From NCBI RefSeq assembly GCF_030272615.1, contig NC_081413.1, positions 720,511,367-720,575,366 on the forward strand: a DNA stretch of 64,000 nt. The letters are read 5' to 3'. The position numbers and the translations under genes are program-made. Below the pieces are notes generated by a model. The model was given only the letters and a program-made list of their open reading frames with translations, was not told the origin of the DNA and did no database searches. Numbering within the stretch: the stretch's first letter is position 1; the number at the start of each line of letters is the position of its first letter. This stretch comes from Cryptomeria japonica. Taxonomy: Eukaryota; Streptophyta; Pinopsida; Cupressales; Cupressaceae. Below are positions 46,054-58,361 of the stretch, piece by piece.

Positions 46054-46560
46054 TCACAGATTGTTGTAATATATGAATGGATTTGGGTCAGCTTTGATAG
46101 TCACTTTAACTCCATTATGTGGAAACTTGATACATCGATGATATGTAGATGGTACTGTGCTCATCTCATGAATCCATGGATGTCCTAGCAATATGTTGTA
46201 TGTGAGATCGAGGTCTAGGACTTGACAAACCACATCTTTTGTAATTGGCCCAACTTGAGGCAAGGTGATTGTGCTTTGGATGAATGTTCTTCATCATCAT
46301 ATGCTTTGATGGTAATTTTGTTTGTAGAATTCATAGCTTTATCTGAATATCCCAATTGTTTAATAGTGCTCAATGTACAAATATTTAGACCTACTCCTCC
46401 ATCTATCAGGACTCATTTTATTCGATTTTTGTGTATGAAGGCTTCAATGTGTAATGGTGTATTATGTGGCTGACTTACAAAGGTGTCATCAACTTTTGTG
46501 AATGTAAGAGAGTGTGGAATGGAAAGGTATCCCACCATGGCTTGAAACTGGTCCACGTTT
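46054..46560 (-). pseudogene. Aspartic protease of element E
   Basis: On the minus strand the active-site region is VLIDGGVGLNICTL (about 46412-46370), preceded by a TGA that looks like CGA (Arg) mutated at a CG site. After a frameshift near 46264 the domain end is LDLTYNILLGHPWIHEMSTV. In a live element it would cut Gag-Pol; here the frame is broken. Confidence 0.78.
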
Positions 46561-48976
46561 AGATCAGTGGGGACAACAGTGTCTCTCAAGATTTTGTCAA
46601 GAATAGCTTTATGTGCGGGGGATATGCATAAGAGCTCAAGGATTGAGATAAGTGTGGGTGTCTTCCCTAACTATTCTACAAGGTCATACTCAGGTTTAGT
46701 TGATAACGAAGTGGTATTTTTAGCTGGAACACCTTGCAAGGTGAATTTACCTTGACGAGTGGTAACATTACATTCAGAGGTAGGTTTGGAAGAAGATCCA
46801 ATGTCTTTTAGGACAATCTTAGGTCTTTGGGTAGAATTCTCAGGCGTTTTGTCCTTGATGATAATGGCAGAGACATAATTGTCCATTGAAATGTGATTGA
46901 CAGTTGAATCATAGTTATAAGATGCTCTGGTATAGTTGGTTTGGTCATCTGTGGCTTTAGCTTTTCCCTTATCATGTTTTGGGAATGGTTCCTTAAACAT
47001 CTCATGTTCTTGATTGGATGAGTGTCCTTCAATCTCAATGTCACCTCTATCAATGAGATCTTGTATGATGTTCTTCAGTCGATGACAATTTCCTATCTTG
47101 TGACCTTTGCTCTTATGAAATTCACAATATTCATCATCATTCCACCAATTTGGTTTAACCTTTGGCTCATATGGAGGAAAATCTAGAATAGTGATTACTT
47201 TGTTTGCCACTAGTTTCTTGAAAACTAACTTTAGTGGTTCTCCCAATGGAGTGAATTTCCTTTGTGATTTTGAAGTTGTTTGAGTATTCACTTGATTGTT
47301 TGTAGAGCTTGATCCCAAAAAAATGATTTTGGGTCGTACTGTATTGGCATCAACAACACCATCATTGACTGTGTTCTTGTTTTTGTTCCAAAATATTGGC
47401 TAATCTTTTCTTTTAAAATCCTCTTTGTTTTCCTTGAATATCTTAATGACTCCTTGTTCAATTAGGACCTTTTCTATCGCTAAGCCTTTTTCAATGATGT
47501 CCTTGAAGGTGGACAAACAAGCTTTCCTTAGATCATAGCCAACGTCCTTGTTAACATTTTGGGTGAACATCTCTACCATTTGTTTTTGTGGAATTTCACA
47601 AGAGCATCTGCTAGCTAGATTTCTCCATCTTTGTAAAAATGATGAAAAAGATTCTCCATCCTTTTGTTTGGTGTTGCACAAAGTAGTGACCGATATGCCT
47701 GTCTCTATGTTGTAGGAGAAATGTTGGATAAATGCCTCTGCTAAGTCACCCCATGACTTAATACTAGGTGGAAGTTGGGAGAACCTTTCCATAGCTTGAT
47801 CACCTAAGCTTTGTGGGAATAATCTCATCAAATATGTCTCTTCTGCTGCTACCTCAATGCAAGCTATGAAAAATTGTCTTATATGTGCCTTAGGATCTCC
47901 TTTTCCTCTGTACTTATCAAACTTAGGTGTCACAAAGTGTGTAGGAAATGGAGGCATTGGAATGCTCTGGTCAAATGGATAGGGACATATGTCTCTCATT
48001 GTGTAAGTTGGCTTCGGTGTATTTATGTCCTCCATTTTCTTTTGTAAGTCCCTGATTTGCTATTCCAAATTGCTCTTAGGTGGAGATCAACTTCTTGGAC
48101 CATACCCCATGCTTGAGACACCAATTGGAGGAGGAGCATGTTGCATATATGGATGATATTGATCATACACATGTTCATATGGAGGAGGTCTATAATGATG
48201 CTGCGTATATGGACCACTTGGTATAGAGTCACGTTGAGGAATGGAATATTTGCTTTGTCCATGTATACCATATTCTATGGGCATGTCATGAGTTTGTTCT
48301 AGTGTGTTGCCCCCAAATTTGATGCGGTGTTTCCTTGTGTCCAAATTTTGAGCATGCCTTTGAATATCCAATTGCCTTGGTGGTTGATCCTTAGCATTGG
48401 TATGTGATTGAGCATATTTTTCTGCATAAGACTTCCATAATGGTCTACAAAGGTGAGTATCATATGCTTGACCATGTGTGTATGGGACCTCTGGTTTTTG
48501 AAACAAAGATGATGGTGATTCAGGCACAAGATGTGGTCCTCTATTGCCTCCACTATTAGGCCTCCTGTGATCCATGTTGGAGTGAGGTTGTTGCAAAGGT
48601 TGATTTTCCATTATTTGAGACATGTCAAAATCATGAGGTATCTTGGCTCCACTTTGTGCCATCATTTGTAAGAAATATTATCTATCCCTCCTCATTATTT
48701 CCTCAACCAATCGATTGAAACGGGGATCCATAATGGAGTCTTCCACTTCTGCTAAATGTATTGAAATGTTGTCCATATTGTCATTGTGTGTATCATTGTT
48801 GTTTATAGTGTCCATGTGCTCAACATTTGGAATGTTCTATAGGCATCCATGTCAGGTAATGTAGTATGATCAGAATTGAAAAAGACATCATTGTCATACT
48901 CATAGGCACTCATGTTTGTGGACTCTTGAGCCTCTTTAGCTTCTCTCCTAGATTTTTGGGAATGAGTTTCAACCAT
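46561..48976 (-). pseudogene. Gag polyprotein of element E
   Basis: The ATG at 48976 starts MVETHSQKSRREAKEAQEST. A shift near 48800 and a TAA near 48680 precede a Pro/Gln/His-rich N-terminal region (48665-48090). The gag core follows at 48035-47400 (TPKFDKYRGKGDPKAHIRQF; LPPSIKSWGDLAEAFIQHF; FSSFLQRWRNLASRC). After a stop at 47400 the frame resumes at 47318-46671 with the knuckle-like CEFHKSKGHKIGNCHRLKN. This C-x2-H-x4-GH-x4-C type is typical of Tat-like gag. The core is open over about 210 codons, so the damage is limited and probably recent. Confidence 0.83.
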
Positions 48977-51501
48977 GAACTAGGTATTGACCAAGATGTG
49001 TGAGACTAGATGAAAATGGAAAGAGTATGGAAGACCGAGAGTTTGGATGGAATGTAAATGAATCTGAGGTGTACTTGCAATGTCCAAAGTGTAAGACTAA
49101 GTATGTATGTAGTAGAGTAGGTGTGGCTTCCAAAGAGATGATAGTTTCTCTTGATGAGGTAAGTTGACCTTGACTCTAAGTAAGACCAAATGAGACCCAA
49201 AGGTGATAGACCTTGATGTGGGACCACTTAGCAAAATGTTGTTGTATGTAATGTGTTAACAAAGTATGACGAGGACAAGCAAGTGACCTTTTGACACAAG
49301 TTTAGACAAATATGAATGTAATGTAAGGTGTAAAGCAATGATGGACTTTGTGAGACCCAAAAATAGTTTGAATGCTAGATGAAAACCTGAAAGGATAGCT
49401 TAGGAAGCTCAAGAATTCTGAAACTAATTGCTCTTGTTTGTTGGACTGTAAATTTTTCCAATTTGTGAAGTTGTTGTTGTTGTGACCCAATCTGAAATTT
49501 TGACTATATTTCTATGACAAGAGGACACAATGTTGATGAAGACTCAATGTTTGCAAGTGTCTAGACTCAAAATGACTCAAAGAAAAATGTGTTGTTTGAT
49601 GTAAATTTTTTTTGCATACACTTGAAGACACAAAAGACACAATGTTTTGTTGTTTGGTCTTGAATGTTTGATTGTTCAAAATAAGTCAAGCACAATTCTT
49701 ATGGCTGGCCAAGACAATAGTTGTTGATCCCACATGGAGTTTCCCCCGAGGCTACGCTATTCAGAGCGGATACTTAGATGCTTGACCCCACTAGCTCCAC
49801 CCTCGACACTCACTTCTTGGGGCAGCCAAGCATCAGTCCCCATGAAAACTTCCCGTGGAGAACTTTGTATCTCTACTAAGAACCGTATGTGTGTGGGCCG
49901 CTACCAGAGGTCCGACCTCCTGCCCCAACAACTAGCAGGATTTTGGCTTCTAAAACAAAAAGGTGCTAGTAAGGGCATCCGCTCGTGTGGCCATACATGC
50001 GGCACTTTCAACTCTATAAATATAGAAGGCTCCCAGCCGGTAGGGGTTACGCCCTACAAATAATCAAATAAATTTGATCAAACGGGTTTATGGGGAGACA
50101 TAGTGTTGGTATGAACTAATCAGCACACATTATCCATAGTTTTCACCATGAATACAGTTGTTTATAGTGGTTCGGAAGAGGTGGGTTTTCCTTGCTACCA
50201 CTTGGGTCGTTCTCTCCTCACTAGTAGTCCCAATGACCACACGGGGAGACAGACCCTCTAAAGATTAAACAAAAAGAGCCTATTGCCCAAGACACAAAGG
50301 ACACTGGTTCAATTTTAGTGCACCAATTGAAGTGTTTGATAATCTATGAAAACAAGGCACATAATAAAGATCAAAAGAAAATCCTTGTCAAGGTCCTGCA
50401 ACAAAGATTTGTTAGTATTTTGTTTCAAATGATCACCCTTTCCTGCAAGCACACAAGTTAGGTAAATTTTAGATCCAAAAGACTTTGTGAAATAGGGGCC
50501 TTCAACAATGCATTTTGTTGACCAATTTAAAGATCTGATTCATCATAAAAAAAGACCAACTGTAAAATTTCAAGAGATTTCCAGAAATATAAGAAAATCC
50601 AAAAAATTTGCTAATTTTCTCCAAAAATTAAATTTTTATGAAAAATTATAAAAAATTCATATAAAATGCAAAATCGATCCAAAAAATCTGAAATTTTTAC
50701 TGAACAGTCCTGATGGTCTTCCAAACCTGCATAAAAAAAATTCTGCATCAAATCCAAGCAGTTTGTGAGATATGAGTAAAATAATGCAAAACCCTAATTT
50801 TCAAAGATCCGATGTTGAGGAATGATTTTTTTATCAAATTTAAAATCACAAAGAATAGATCCTATGTATAATTATGATATATTTCCAAAAATGTAAGAAA
50901 ATCCAAAAAATTTGCTAATTTGCTCTCAAAATTAATTTTTTATGAAAAATCATTAAAAATTCATATAAAATGAAACGTTAATCCAAAAAATCTGAAATTT
51001 TTACTAAACACTTCTAAAATTTGAAGTCGTTTGTGAGATCTAATCAAAATAAGGAAAAACCCTAATTTTTAAAGATCCAATTTTTAGGAAAATATTTTGC
51101 ATCAAAATTAAAATCACAAAGAATAGAATTTATGTATAATTATGAGAGATTTCCAAAAACGTAAGAAAATCCAAAAAATTCGCTCATTTGCTCTCAATTT
51201 TTTTTTTTTAATGAAAATTCATAAAAAATTCATAGAAAATTAAAATATGATCCAATAGATTTGAATTTTTCTTTGCGAACTCTTGATGCTGTCTTCAACC
51301 TGCAAAAAAAATTTGGTGCAAAATTTCCAAGCCATTTGTGAGATATGATCAAATCTCTCCAAGATCTTGATTTTGTGTCCAAAACCCTAGCTGCACAAGG
51401 TTATTCTCCAGATTGTTTTACAAAACAACAATATAGGGTTAGAAAAATCTGCAAAAAACACAGATCTAACAAAATCCCATTTCCCACGAGGCGTGTCAAA
51501 A
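48977..51501 (-). other. 5' leader of element E with GC-rich block and three diverged repeats
   Basis: No coding domain is seen. About 49720-50250 is distinctly GC-richer than its surroundings, without an open frame of interest in the element's direction. At about 50575, 50878 and 51144 the words TAAGAAAATCCAAAAAATT and TATGAAAAAT(TC)AT recur, marking three diverged copies of a unit of roughly 270-300 bp. The sequence next to the LTR on the minus strand, TTTTGACACGCCTCGTGGGA, should contain the primer site; I cannot assign its tRNA. Confidence 0.5.
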
Positions 51502-52284
51502 TGTATATGGTGAAAATGGATAAAAACAACATTGAAAGACTAAATGAATTCAACCACAAAACCCTAGCCTAACAACAACAAAGATCCACCATAACATATG
51601 AAGATTACCTAAGACAATGCAAATCAAATGAAATCACAAAGATTATACCATCACATGTCCAATAGGGTTTGAATCTCAATTCTTCCTATCTCCATTGATC
51701 TTGCTTGATATATTTGCTCTCAGATTTTATATGTGCACAAGAGCTCAACAAAGAACGGAAATGTGGTTGCAAGTAGGCTTGATTGCATATGCAAGTTAGA
51801 AAGCGTAGTCGAGGCTGAATGCATAGTGAGTGAGGGTTTGATAATGAAGGAAGCATCTCCTTATATAGAAGACACTATATGAAATGGAGGGATAAGATTG
51901 AGAGGTGTAAAAGAGGTCGGCTATGATTAGAGGGTAGGTAAAAGAAATAATAAAACAATAAGAGGGGTAGGTAGTGTAGGAATTAAGAGATGAATGACAT
52001 GTGTCATGGGTAGAAAAGGCTAATGAATTAATTAAATAAATAAAGATTCATTTAATTAATAGAAGAAGTGGGATCAATTAAATAAATAAGATATTTATTT
52101 AATTTAGGAAAAGGGATAATTTAAATAAATAAAAGTATTTATTTAAATGAGAAATAAGGATAGAAGAGGATAAATGAATGAATTAAATAAATAAAGATTT
52201 ATTTAATTAATAGAAGAATTAGGCTAAAATAATTAAATAAATAAATATTTATTTAATTAGACTGGACAATTTTAGGTGTCTACA
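51502..52284 (-). mobile_element. 5' LTR of element E
   Basis: On the minus strand it starts TGTAGACACC and ends CCATATACA, 783 bp. It contains six bases more than the 3' copy near 51560 (CCACAAAACCC) and is otherwise almost the same. Confidence 0.93.
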
Positions 52285-52743
52285 CAAATCATAGTAGATA
52301 AAAATGTTGGTGTACAAACAAGAAAGAAAATCAAAGAAAACTCATGTCCAATTTCAACTATAGAGTCTAAAATAGTAAGAGAGGCATTGAAGGATGATGA
52401 ATGATGATTGGATTAATGCCATGAAGGAGGATTTAGATTAGATAGAGAAGAACAAGACATGTACACTTGTTCCCAGACTGGAAGATAAGAATGTGATCAA
52501 CACTAAATGGGTCTTTAGAAACAAGTTGCATGAAGAAGGAAACATTGTGAGGAATAAAGCAAGGTTGGTATGCAAAGGCTATGCACAAGAATAAGAAGAA
52601 GACTATGGAACAACCTTTAAACCGGTGGCGAGATTAGAAGGAGTAAGAACGTTACTTTCTTATGCTGCATGTAAAGGATTTAAGGTCTACTAGATGGATG
52701 TTAAATCTGCTTTTCTTAATGTAATCCTTGATGAAGAAGTGTA
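52285..52743 (+). pseudogene. Outer copia element B, segment 2: first part of reverse transcriptase
   Basis: The frame continues from segment 1 as IVDKNVGVQTR and, after a shift near 52390, as DWINAMKEDLD, NVINTKWVFRNKLHEEGNIV, FKPVARLEGVRTLLSYAACK and [19 protein letters not shown] codons at about 52438 and at 52691-52693 sit where Gln is expected. It is interrupted inside the codon after EV by element F. Confidence 0.9.
52739..52743 (+). repeat. Target-site duplication of element F, left copy
   Basis: GTGTA is repeated exactly at 60120-60124; the reverse transcriptase frame of element B is continuous when element F and one copy are left out. Confidence 0.95.
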
Positions 52744-54186
52744 TGTTGGCATTTGCATGAAGATTGCATTAATGATATGTTACGTTGTCAGTGATTTCAA
52801 TTGAACCAGTAATGATATTGCTGATATTGTTGTTATTGTTGGTATTGTCTTGTAAATGGTAGGAAGAACTTTGTGATGGATATTGTAAACTGGTATGTAA
52901 GTTTGTGAATTGAACTGGTAACTAGAGTATAAGGTTAAACCCTTTCTATGTTATATAACTGGTAAACCCTATCAGTTATTTTTACTAAACCCTAACTGAT
53001 TAAGGTTGTTGAATTGGTTATGTTGGTTTATAATCTAATGTTGAGCAATAATGATGGTGACACGTCAGTTCATTGTATGAAGACAAGTTAAAATGTTTTG
53101 GTGTGTTTGTTTGTTTGTCTAGGGAATGAGAAAAGCGTATTGCATCTAATGCAAAGCGCATGATGAGTTATTGAGCTCGATGAAGTGGTAATCAAGGAGC
53201 AGTTGAGATTTTCTTGATTGATGTGTAGAGATTGCTATGAAATCCAACGGTCATGCTTGTATTGACTTGTTTGTAATCTCAATGAGAAGATTAGATTTTT
53301 GTTGTGTTACCAACCTAATTAATTTGTATTTAAGGAAAAATGAAGTTGTTTTGTTTTGGTGTTGGCAAGAGTTGGCTGAAATTAGTTTAGTGTGTGGTTG
53401 CCGAACTAGAGAATGAGTCTACAATTTGAGTAAAGGTAGATAGAAGCTTAAATGGATATGATCAAACAAATGTAGTGCTATTCAAATAGATTAAGAAACT
53501 ACTGCTGTTTTCTAACAATTATAGCAGAATTGAAATCCCCTTACTAGGTAAGCTCTAACAAGCTTGGTTACTTATTAAATCCTCTAACAAGGTGGTCCAT
53601 TAGATTGGATTCTCAAATCCTCTACCGAGGTTACTCCTTATAGGGTATTTACTTCTAACAAGGCATTTTTAGTCAATCCCTTAACCGGGTGATTCCTAAC
53701 AAGACCAGTTCTTAACATGACTTTTTGTAAAAGCTTTAACATGCTTGGCTCCTAATAGGGAAAACTTTAGAAGAGTTCAAATATTTTCTTGTGAGTCCCA
53801 TCTCACCGTGGTTTTTACCTACTTGATTTTTCCACATATAAATACTTGTGTCATGTGGTGAATGTTTTTGTGGTTATGATCTTATTATTGATTTGATTTA
53901 ACTATTTGTGATAAGGCATGATAACAGGAAGCATTGAGAAATGAAGTATGTTGACATATGAAAAATCATTTGGATGTTTACAACTTTGATGTTGTTTACT
54001 CTTAAGTTGCTGTAACAGTCAACCGGTATTCTTATGAATATTGATCTTGACAGTGGTATTTCATTGATAAGTTTACTTTGAGTGATTGAGTTTGAGTTTG
54101 GGAAAGTTTGTATCAGTTTTTCTATTTACTGATTCACCCCCCCTCTTAGTAATCTACCAGATACTTATTCTTTCATCATACCATCA
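52744..54186 (+). mobile_element. 5' LTR of element F
   Basis: It carries the copia LTR block TTTTTCCACATATAAATAC near 53825 and GATTCACCCCCCCTCTTAG near 54131, and ends immediately before ATTGGTATCAGAGT. Confidence 0.94.
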
Positions 54187-54256
54187 ATTGGTATCAGAGT
54201 GTCTCAGGTCCTCTTAGGTCTAAGCCTAACAACTTGAGGAAAAGATCTGCTAGATC

Positions 54257-55270
54257 ATGATGAAGAAGGAATGTCCGAAGTTCAATAGAGAAAACTATAG
54301 GATATGGAGCAACAAAATGAAAATTTACATCAAGAGTCTGGGAAGTCAGTATTGAGATCATGTAGATACTAAGTATATTGCGCCTACTGGAACCATGACT
54401 GATGATCAGAAGAAAGAACAACAAGAGAATCATCAAGTATTGGAAGTTATTATTAGTTCCCTATCTGATGCTAAATATGTAGATGTCCATGGTCTTGAAA
54501 CTACATATGAAGTATGGAAAAAACTTGAAGAGATTTATAGCGGTGATGAACATGTTAAGATTGCTAAGGAGGAGAGTCTAAGAGGAAAGTTTGATGACAT
54601 GAGGATGTCTGAAGGTGAGAATATCGAACAATATGGTCAAAGGATAAAAGAGATAGTCTGTGAAATTAAGAGTGCAAGAGGGAAAGTGGAAGATGCCACA
54701 GTAATCAGTAAGGTACTGAGAACCCTGCTACTAATATTTGAGTTGTATCTATTCAGGAGCTGAAGTCGATTGACAAAACTAAGGTAACTCTTGATTGCAT
54801 CATTGGTAAGTTTACTTCTTTTGAACTAAACGGTTATGATGGTAGTGTACATAAATCTAAGTCTGCATTTAGAGCTTCTGTTTCTAACCCATATGTGAGA
54901 AAAAGTAGAGATACTAGTCATGGTTATGAATCTAGATCCAACAGAGATGCTGATGATGAAGATAGTGTAGTGGAGCTCGAAGCATTGTTGGCAAAGCGGT
55001 TGCCTAGAGGCACTGGTAAATATAGAGGTAAATTACCTTTAAAATGTTTTGCATGCAACAAGATTGGTCATATAGCAGCTAATTGTCCTAATGGTGAAAA
55101 TGAACATAAGAGAGATAAATTCAAGAGGTATAAGGGTAAAGGCAAGAGAGATTGTTTTATTGCTATTGATAGTGGTATCACTGATGAAGAATATGATGAT
55201 GATGCTAGTGAAGATATTGTGTTTGTAGCTATTAAGGAAGAGATATCAGACAAGAAGGAATTAGTATCCA
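54257..55270 (+). pseudogene. Gag of copia element F
   Basis: ATG 54257 (MMKKECPKFNRENYRIWSNK) begins a copia gag of the UBN2 type. TGA at 54357 replaces an expected Trp, and the frame goes on with YEVWKKLEEIYSGDEHVK and GENIEQYGQRIKEIV. It shifts near 54730 and then holds one CCHC knuckle, CFACNKIGHIAANC, at about 55048. Gag binds and packages element RNA. It has one knuckle, against four in element D. Confidence 0.88.
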
Positions 55271-56760
55271 GGATGGATAACTCTGATGATTGGATCATTG
55301 ATAGTGGTTTTTCACATCATATGACTGGTGATCGGAGCAAATTTATTTCCTTGAAAGAATTTGATGGCATTGTTGTTAGATTTGGCAATGACTCACCTTG
55401 CATGGTTAAAGGTAAGGGAGTTATTTCTCTTAATGGGAAGAGTAGTGTAGATGATGTCTACTGGGTTGAAGGTCTAAAGCACAATCTTTTGAGTGTGGCA
55501 CAACTCAATGACAAAGGATACCCACTGGAGTTTAAAAATGATATGTGCAAACTCTTTGACAACAAAGGTGAATTGATTGCAACCAGGAAGAAAACTAAAG
55601 GTAGCCTATTTCATCTTAATTCTAAAGTTAGCAACTGTTTTATTACAAAAATAGATGATAGCTAGCCTTGGCATAGGAGATTTTGTCATATAAACTTTGA
55701 TAACATTGTTAAAGTGAGTAAGTCCAAGATAGTGAGAGGTTTGCCTCAGTTAGACAAACTGGTCAATGCTCTTTGCAAAGAATGTTAGTTAGGAAAGATG
55801 ACTTCTTCAACTTTCAAAAGCAAGTCCTTTTCAGCAAAGCACTTGTTAGATTTGGTTCATACATATCTTTGTGGACAAATAAGAACAAAAAGCATTCAAG
55901 GTGACAAATATTTCATGATTCTCACTAATGATTGCTCAAGGATGATGTGGGTCACATTCTTGAAAGACAAGACTAAAGCTTTTGGCAAGTTCAAGGCATT
56001 CAAGGCCTTAGTTGAGAAAGAGAGCGGTAAGAAGATAAAATGTCTGAGGACAGATAAAGGTGGTGAATTTACTTATGAGGAATTCACTAGGTACTGTGAA
56101 GAGAATGGTATTAAACGATAACTTTCTGCACCAAGGACACCACAACAGAATAGTATCATAGAGAGGAACAACCGATCAGTTTTTGAAGCTGCTAGGACAA
56201 TGTTGATACAAGGAGGTGTAACGAAAACCTTTTGGAGAGAAGCTATTAGAACAATTGTCTACACAATGAACCAGGTTCTAGTAAAGAGAGGTAAGGAAAA
56301 GACTCCTTATGAATATTGGTATGGAAGATCACTTGATGTTAGCTATTTTAAGATATTTGGAAGCAAATGTTTTATTAAGAGAGGTGATTACATTGGCACA
56401 TTTGAGGCTAACAGTGATGAAGGCATATTTCTTAGCTATTCCACCAAAAGTAAGGCCTACAAATGTTTTAACAATCGGACATAGAGAATTGTTGAGAGTG
56501 ATGATGTTCGAGTGGATGAATTTCCTGAAGTCTCAAAAGGAACCAGTTTAGAGAAAAAGGATGAAGATCCTTGCATTTTGTTTTTGGAACCAGAAACTGT
56601 GAAATCTGAAATTGACAAAGCAAATTCTGATGCACTTATCCAACCGAAACAAATAAATTCAGTAGAAGATGATGATAATGAAGAGGCTAAACCTGAAGAT
56701 AATGATCATGTTATTCCTAGATATGTGAGATTGAATCACAATCCTAAGTAGATTATAGGA
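55271..56760 (+). pseudogene. Protease and integrase of copia element F
   Basis: The protease site reads DDWIIDSGFSHHMTGD near 55284-55330 (Phe where Cys is usual). The GAG-pre-integrase segment HNLLSVAQLNDKGY and HRRFCHINF come next. The integrase core has HTYLCG, where the first catalytic Asp is read as Tyr, LRTDKGGEF (second Asp kept) and NSIIERNN (Glu kept). Stops lie at 55663 (TAG), 55786 (TAG), 56119 (TAA), 56482 (TAG) and 56749 (TAG). At the last, element B still has Gln. The integrase is therefore dead both by stops and by a lost catalytic residue. Confidence 0.9.
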
Positions 56761-58361
56761 GATAAGGATTCTGGAGTACTAACCAAAATAAGAATCAGAG
56801 AGAATTCTTGCATGATCTCCACATTGAACCAAGAACTGCTAAGGAGGCATTTGGTGATGATCATTGGGTTAAAGCTATGGAGGAGGAATTTGCTCAAATT
56901 GAGAAGAACAACACTTGGACCCTAGTACCCCAACTAGTAAATAAGAATGTGATTGGTACTAAATGGGTATACAGGAACAAGTTGAATGAAGATGGTGTTG
57001 TAGTTCGCAACAAGGTAAGATTAATCTACAAGGGTTATGTGCAAGAAGAAGGAGAATATTATGGTGAAACTTTTTCACCAGTAGTAAGATTGGAAGGTGT
57101 CATAACTTTAATTGCATTTGCAACCCATAAGAAATTCAAGGTATATTAGATGGATGTTAAGTCTGCATTTTTGAATGGGATATTAGAAGAAGAGGTATAC
57201 ATAGAGCAACTAGATGGTTATGCTTTGACTGATGAGAAAGACATGGTATGCAGATTGCATAAGGCTTTATATGGATTAAAGAAGGCACCTAGAGCATGGT
57301 ATTAAATGCTTCATACACATCTAATGAAGATATGCTTTCTGAGAACCAGTGATGATAGTAACATATGTCTCAAATCTGAAGGAGATGAAATACTGGTCAG
57401 TGAAGTATTTGTTGATAATATTATATTTGGAGGCAATGATGTCATGAGCAATAGTTTTGTAGATGAAATGAAAAATGAGTTTGAAATGTCTTTAGTAGGG
57501 GAAATCAATTTTTTCATAGGATTACAGATACAACAAATGAAGAATGGTATTTTCATTATACAGTCTAAGTATGTGAAAGAGGTTTTGAAGACTTTTGGTA
57601 TGAGTGAATGTAAACCAATTGGTACACCAATTGTTAAAGGTTGTAAGTTATCCAAGGAAGATGAATCTAATTTCGTTGATGAGAAGGAATACAGGTCAAT
57701 GATTGGCAAATTGCACTATGTTGTTCACAACAAACCAGACATAGCCCACGTGGTTGGAATAGTTGCTAGATTCTAGAAGAATCCTAAGGAAACACACCTG
57801 ATAGCAATGAAGAGAATTTTTAGATACCTTAAAGGTATTGTTGACTATGGATTATGGTATCCATATGGAGGAAACTTTGATTTGAAGTCATATACAGATG
57901 TTGATTGGGCAGGAAATGTTGATGACCGAAAAAGAACAACTGGTGGAGCATTTTTTCTTGGAGGAAGACTTGTTTCATGGAGTAGTGAAAAGTAGAGTTG
58001 TACTTCACAATCTACTACTAAAGCTGAGTATGCTGCATCTTATATGAACTGCACACAGGCTATTTGGATGAGATACATTTTGGAAGGTTTTAAGATAAAG
58101 ATTTTAGAACCTATAAAGATTTTATGTGATAATACAAGTGCCATAAATATTTCCAAGAATCCCGTTTTGCATGCACGAACCAAGCACATTGAATTGAAGT
58201 ATCATTTTTTGAGGGAAAAAGTTCAGAATAAAGATGTTACCTTAGAGCATGTTTCTACCAAGGAGCAGCTTGTAGATATTTTTACCAAACCTCTGCCTAA
58301 GACTACTTTTGAGTATCTTAGAAATCAGTTAGGGGTTGTCCCTCTTCATGAAGTTAGTTGA
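56761..58361 (+). pseudogene. Reverse transcriptase and RNase H of copia element F
   Basis: Motifs in order: [65 protein letters not shown], and EVFVDNIIFGG, where copia enzymes have YVDD (the second Asp is Asn). RSMIGKLHYV follows, then the RNase H TDVDWAGNVDDRKRTTGG and TKHIELKYHFLR, ending at HEVS with TGA at 58359. TAG stops at 57147, 57774 and 57993 fall on codons that are Gln in related elements, and a TAA lies at 57303. The rest of the frame is well conserved, so decay is by a limited number of point changes. Confidence 0.92.

Larger units (their letters stand above)
41018..52284 (-). mobile_element. Ty3/gypsy element E (Tat-like), non-autonomous, youngest insertion
   Basis: Two LTRs of 778 and 783 bp (41018-41795 and 51502-52284) differ by about 11 substitutions and two indels by eye, and the CAAAT duplication is exact. 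On the minus strand the order is 5' LTR, a 2.5-kb leader, gag, protease, a Ser-rich linker, only the last part of integrase, a long 3' region with an antisense plant-mobile-domain gene, a polypurine tract (AAAGAGGGGCAAAA) and the 3' LTR. Reverse transcriptase, RNase H and the integrase core are missing. The gag type (CEFHKSKGHKIGNC) and the antisense gene between pol and the 3' LTR point to the Tat lineage. The LTR outer end is TATTTATGG at 41018 but TGTATATGG at 51502, so the left end has mutated. Confidence 0.9.

Noticed and set aside
49734-50063. 109-codon plus frame in the GC-rich leader block
   Set aside because: It is antisense to the element, has no domain and lies in the untranslated leader of element E.
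57311-57709. 132-codon minus frame
   Set aside because: Antisense shadow of the copia reverse transcriptase.
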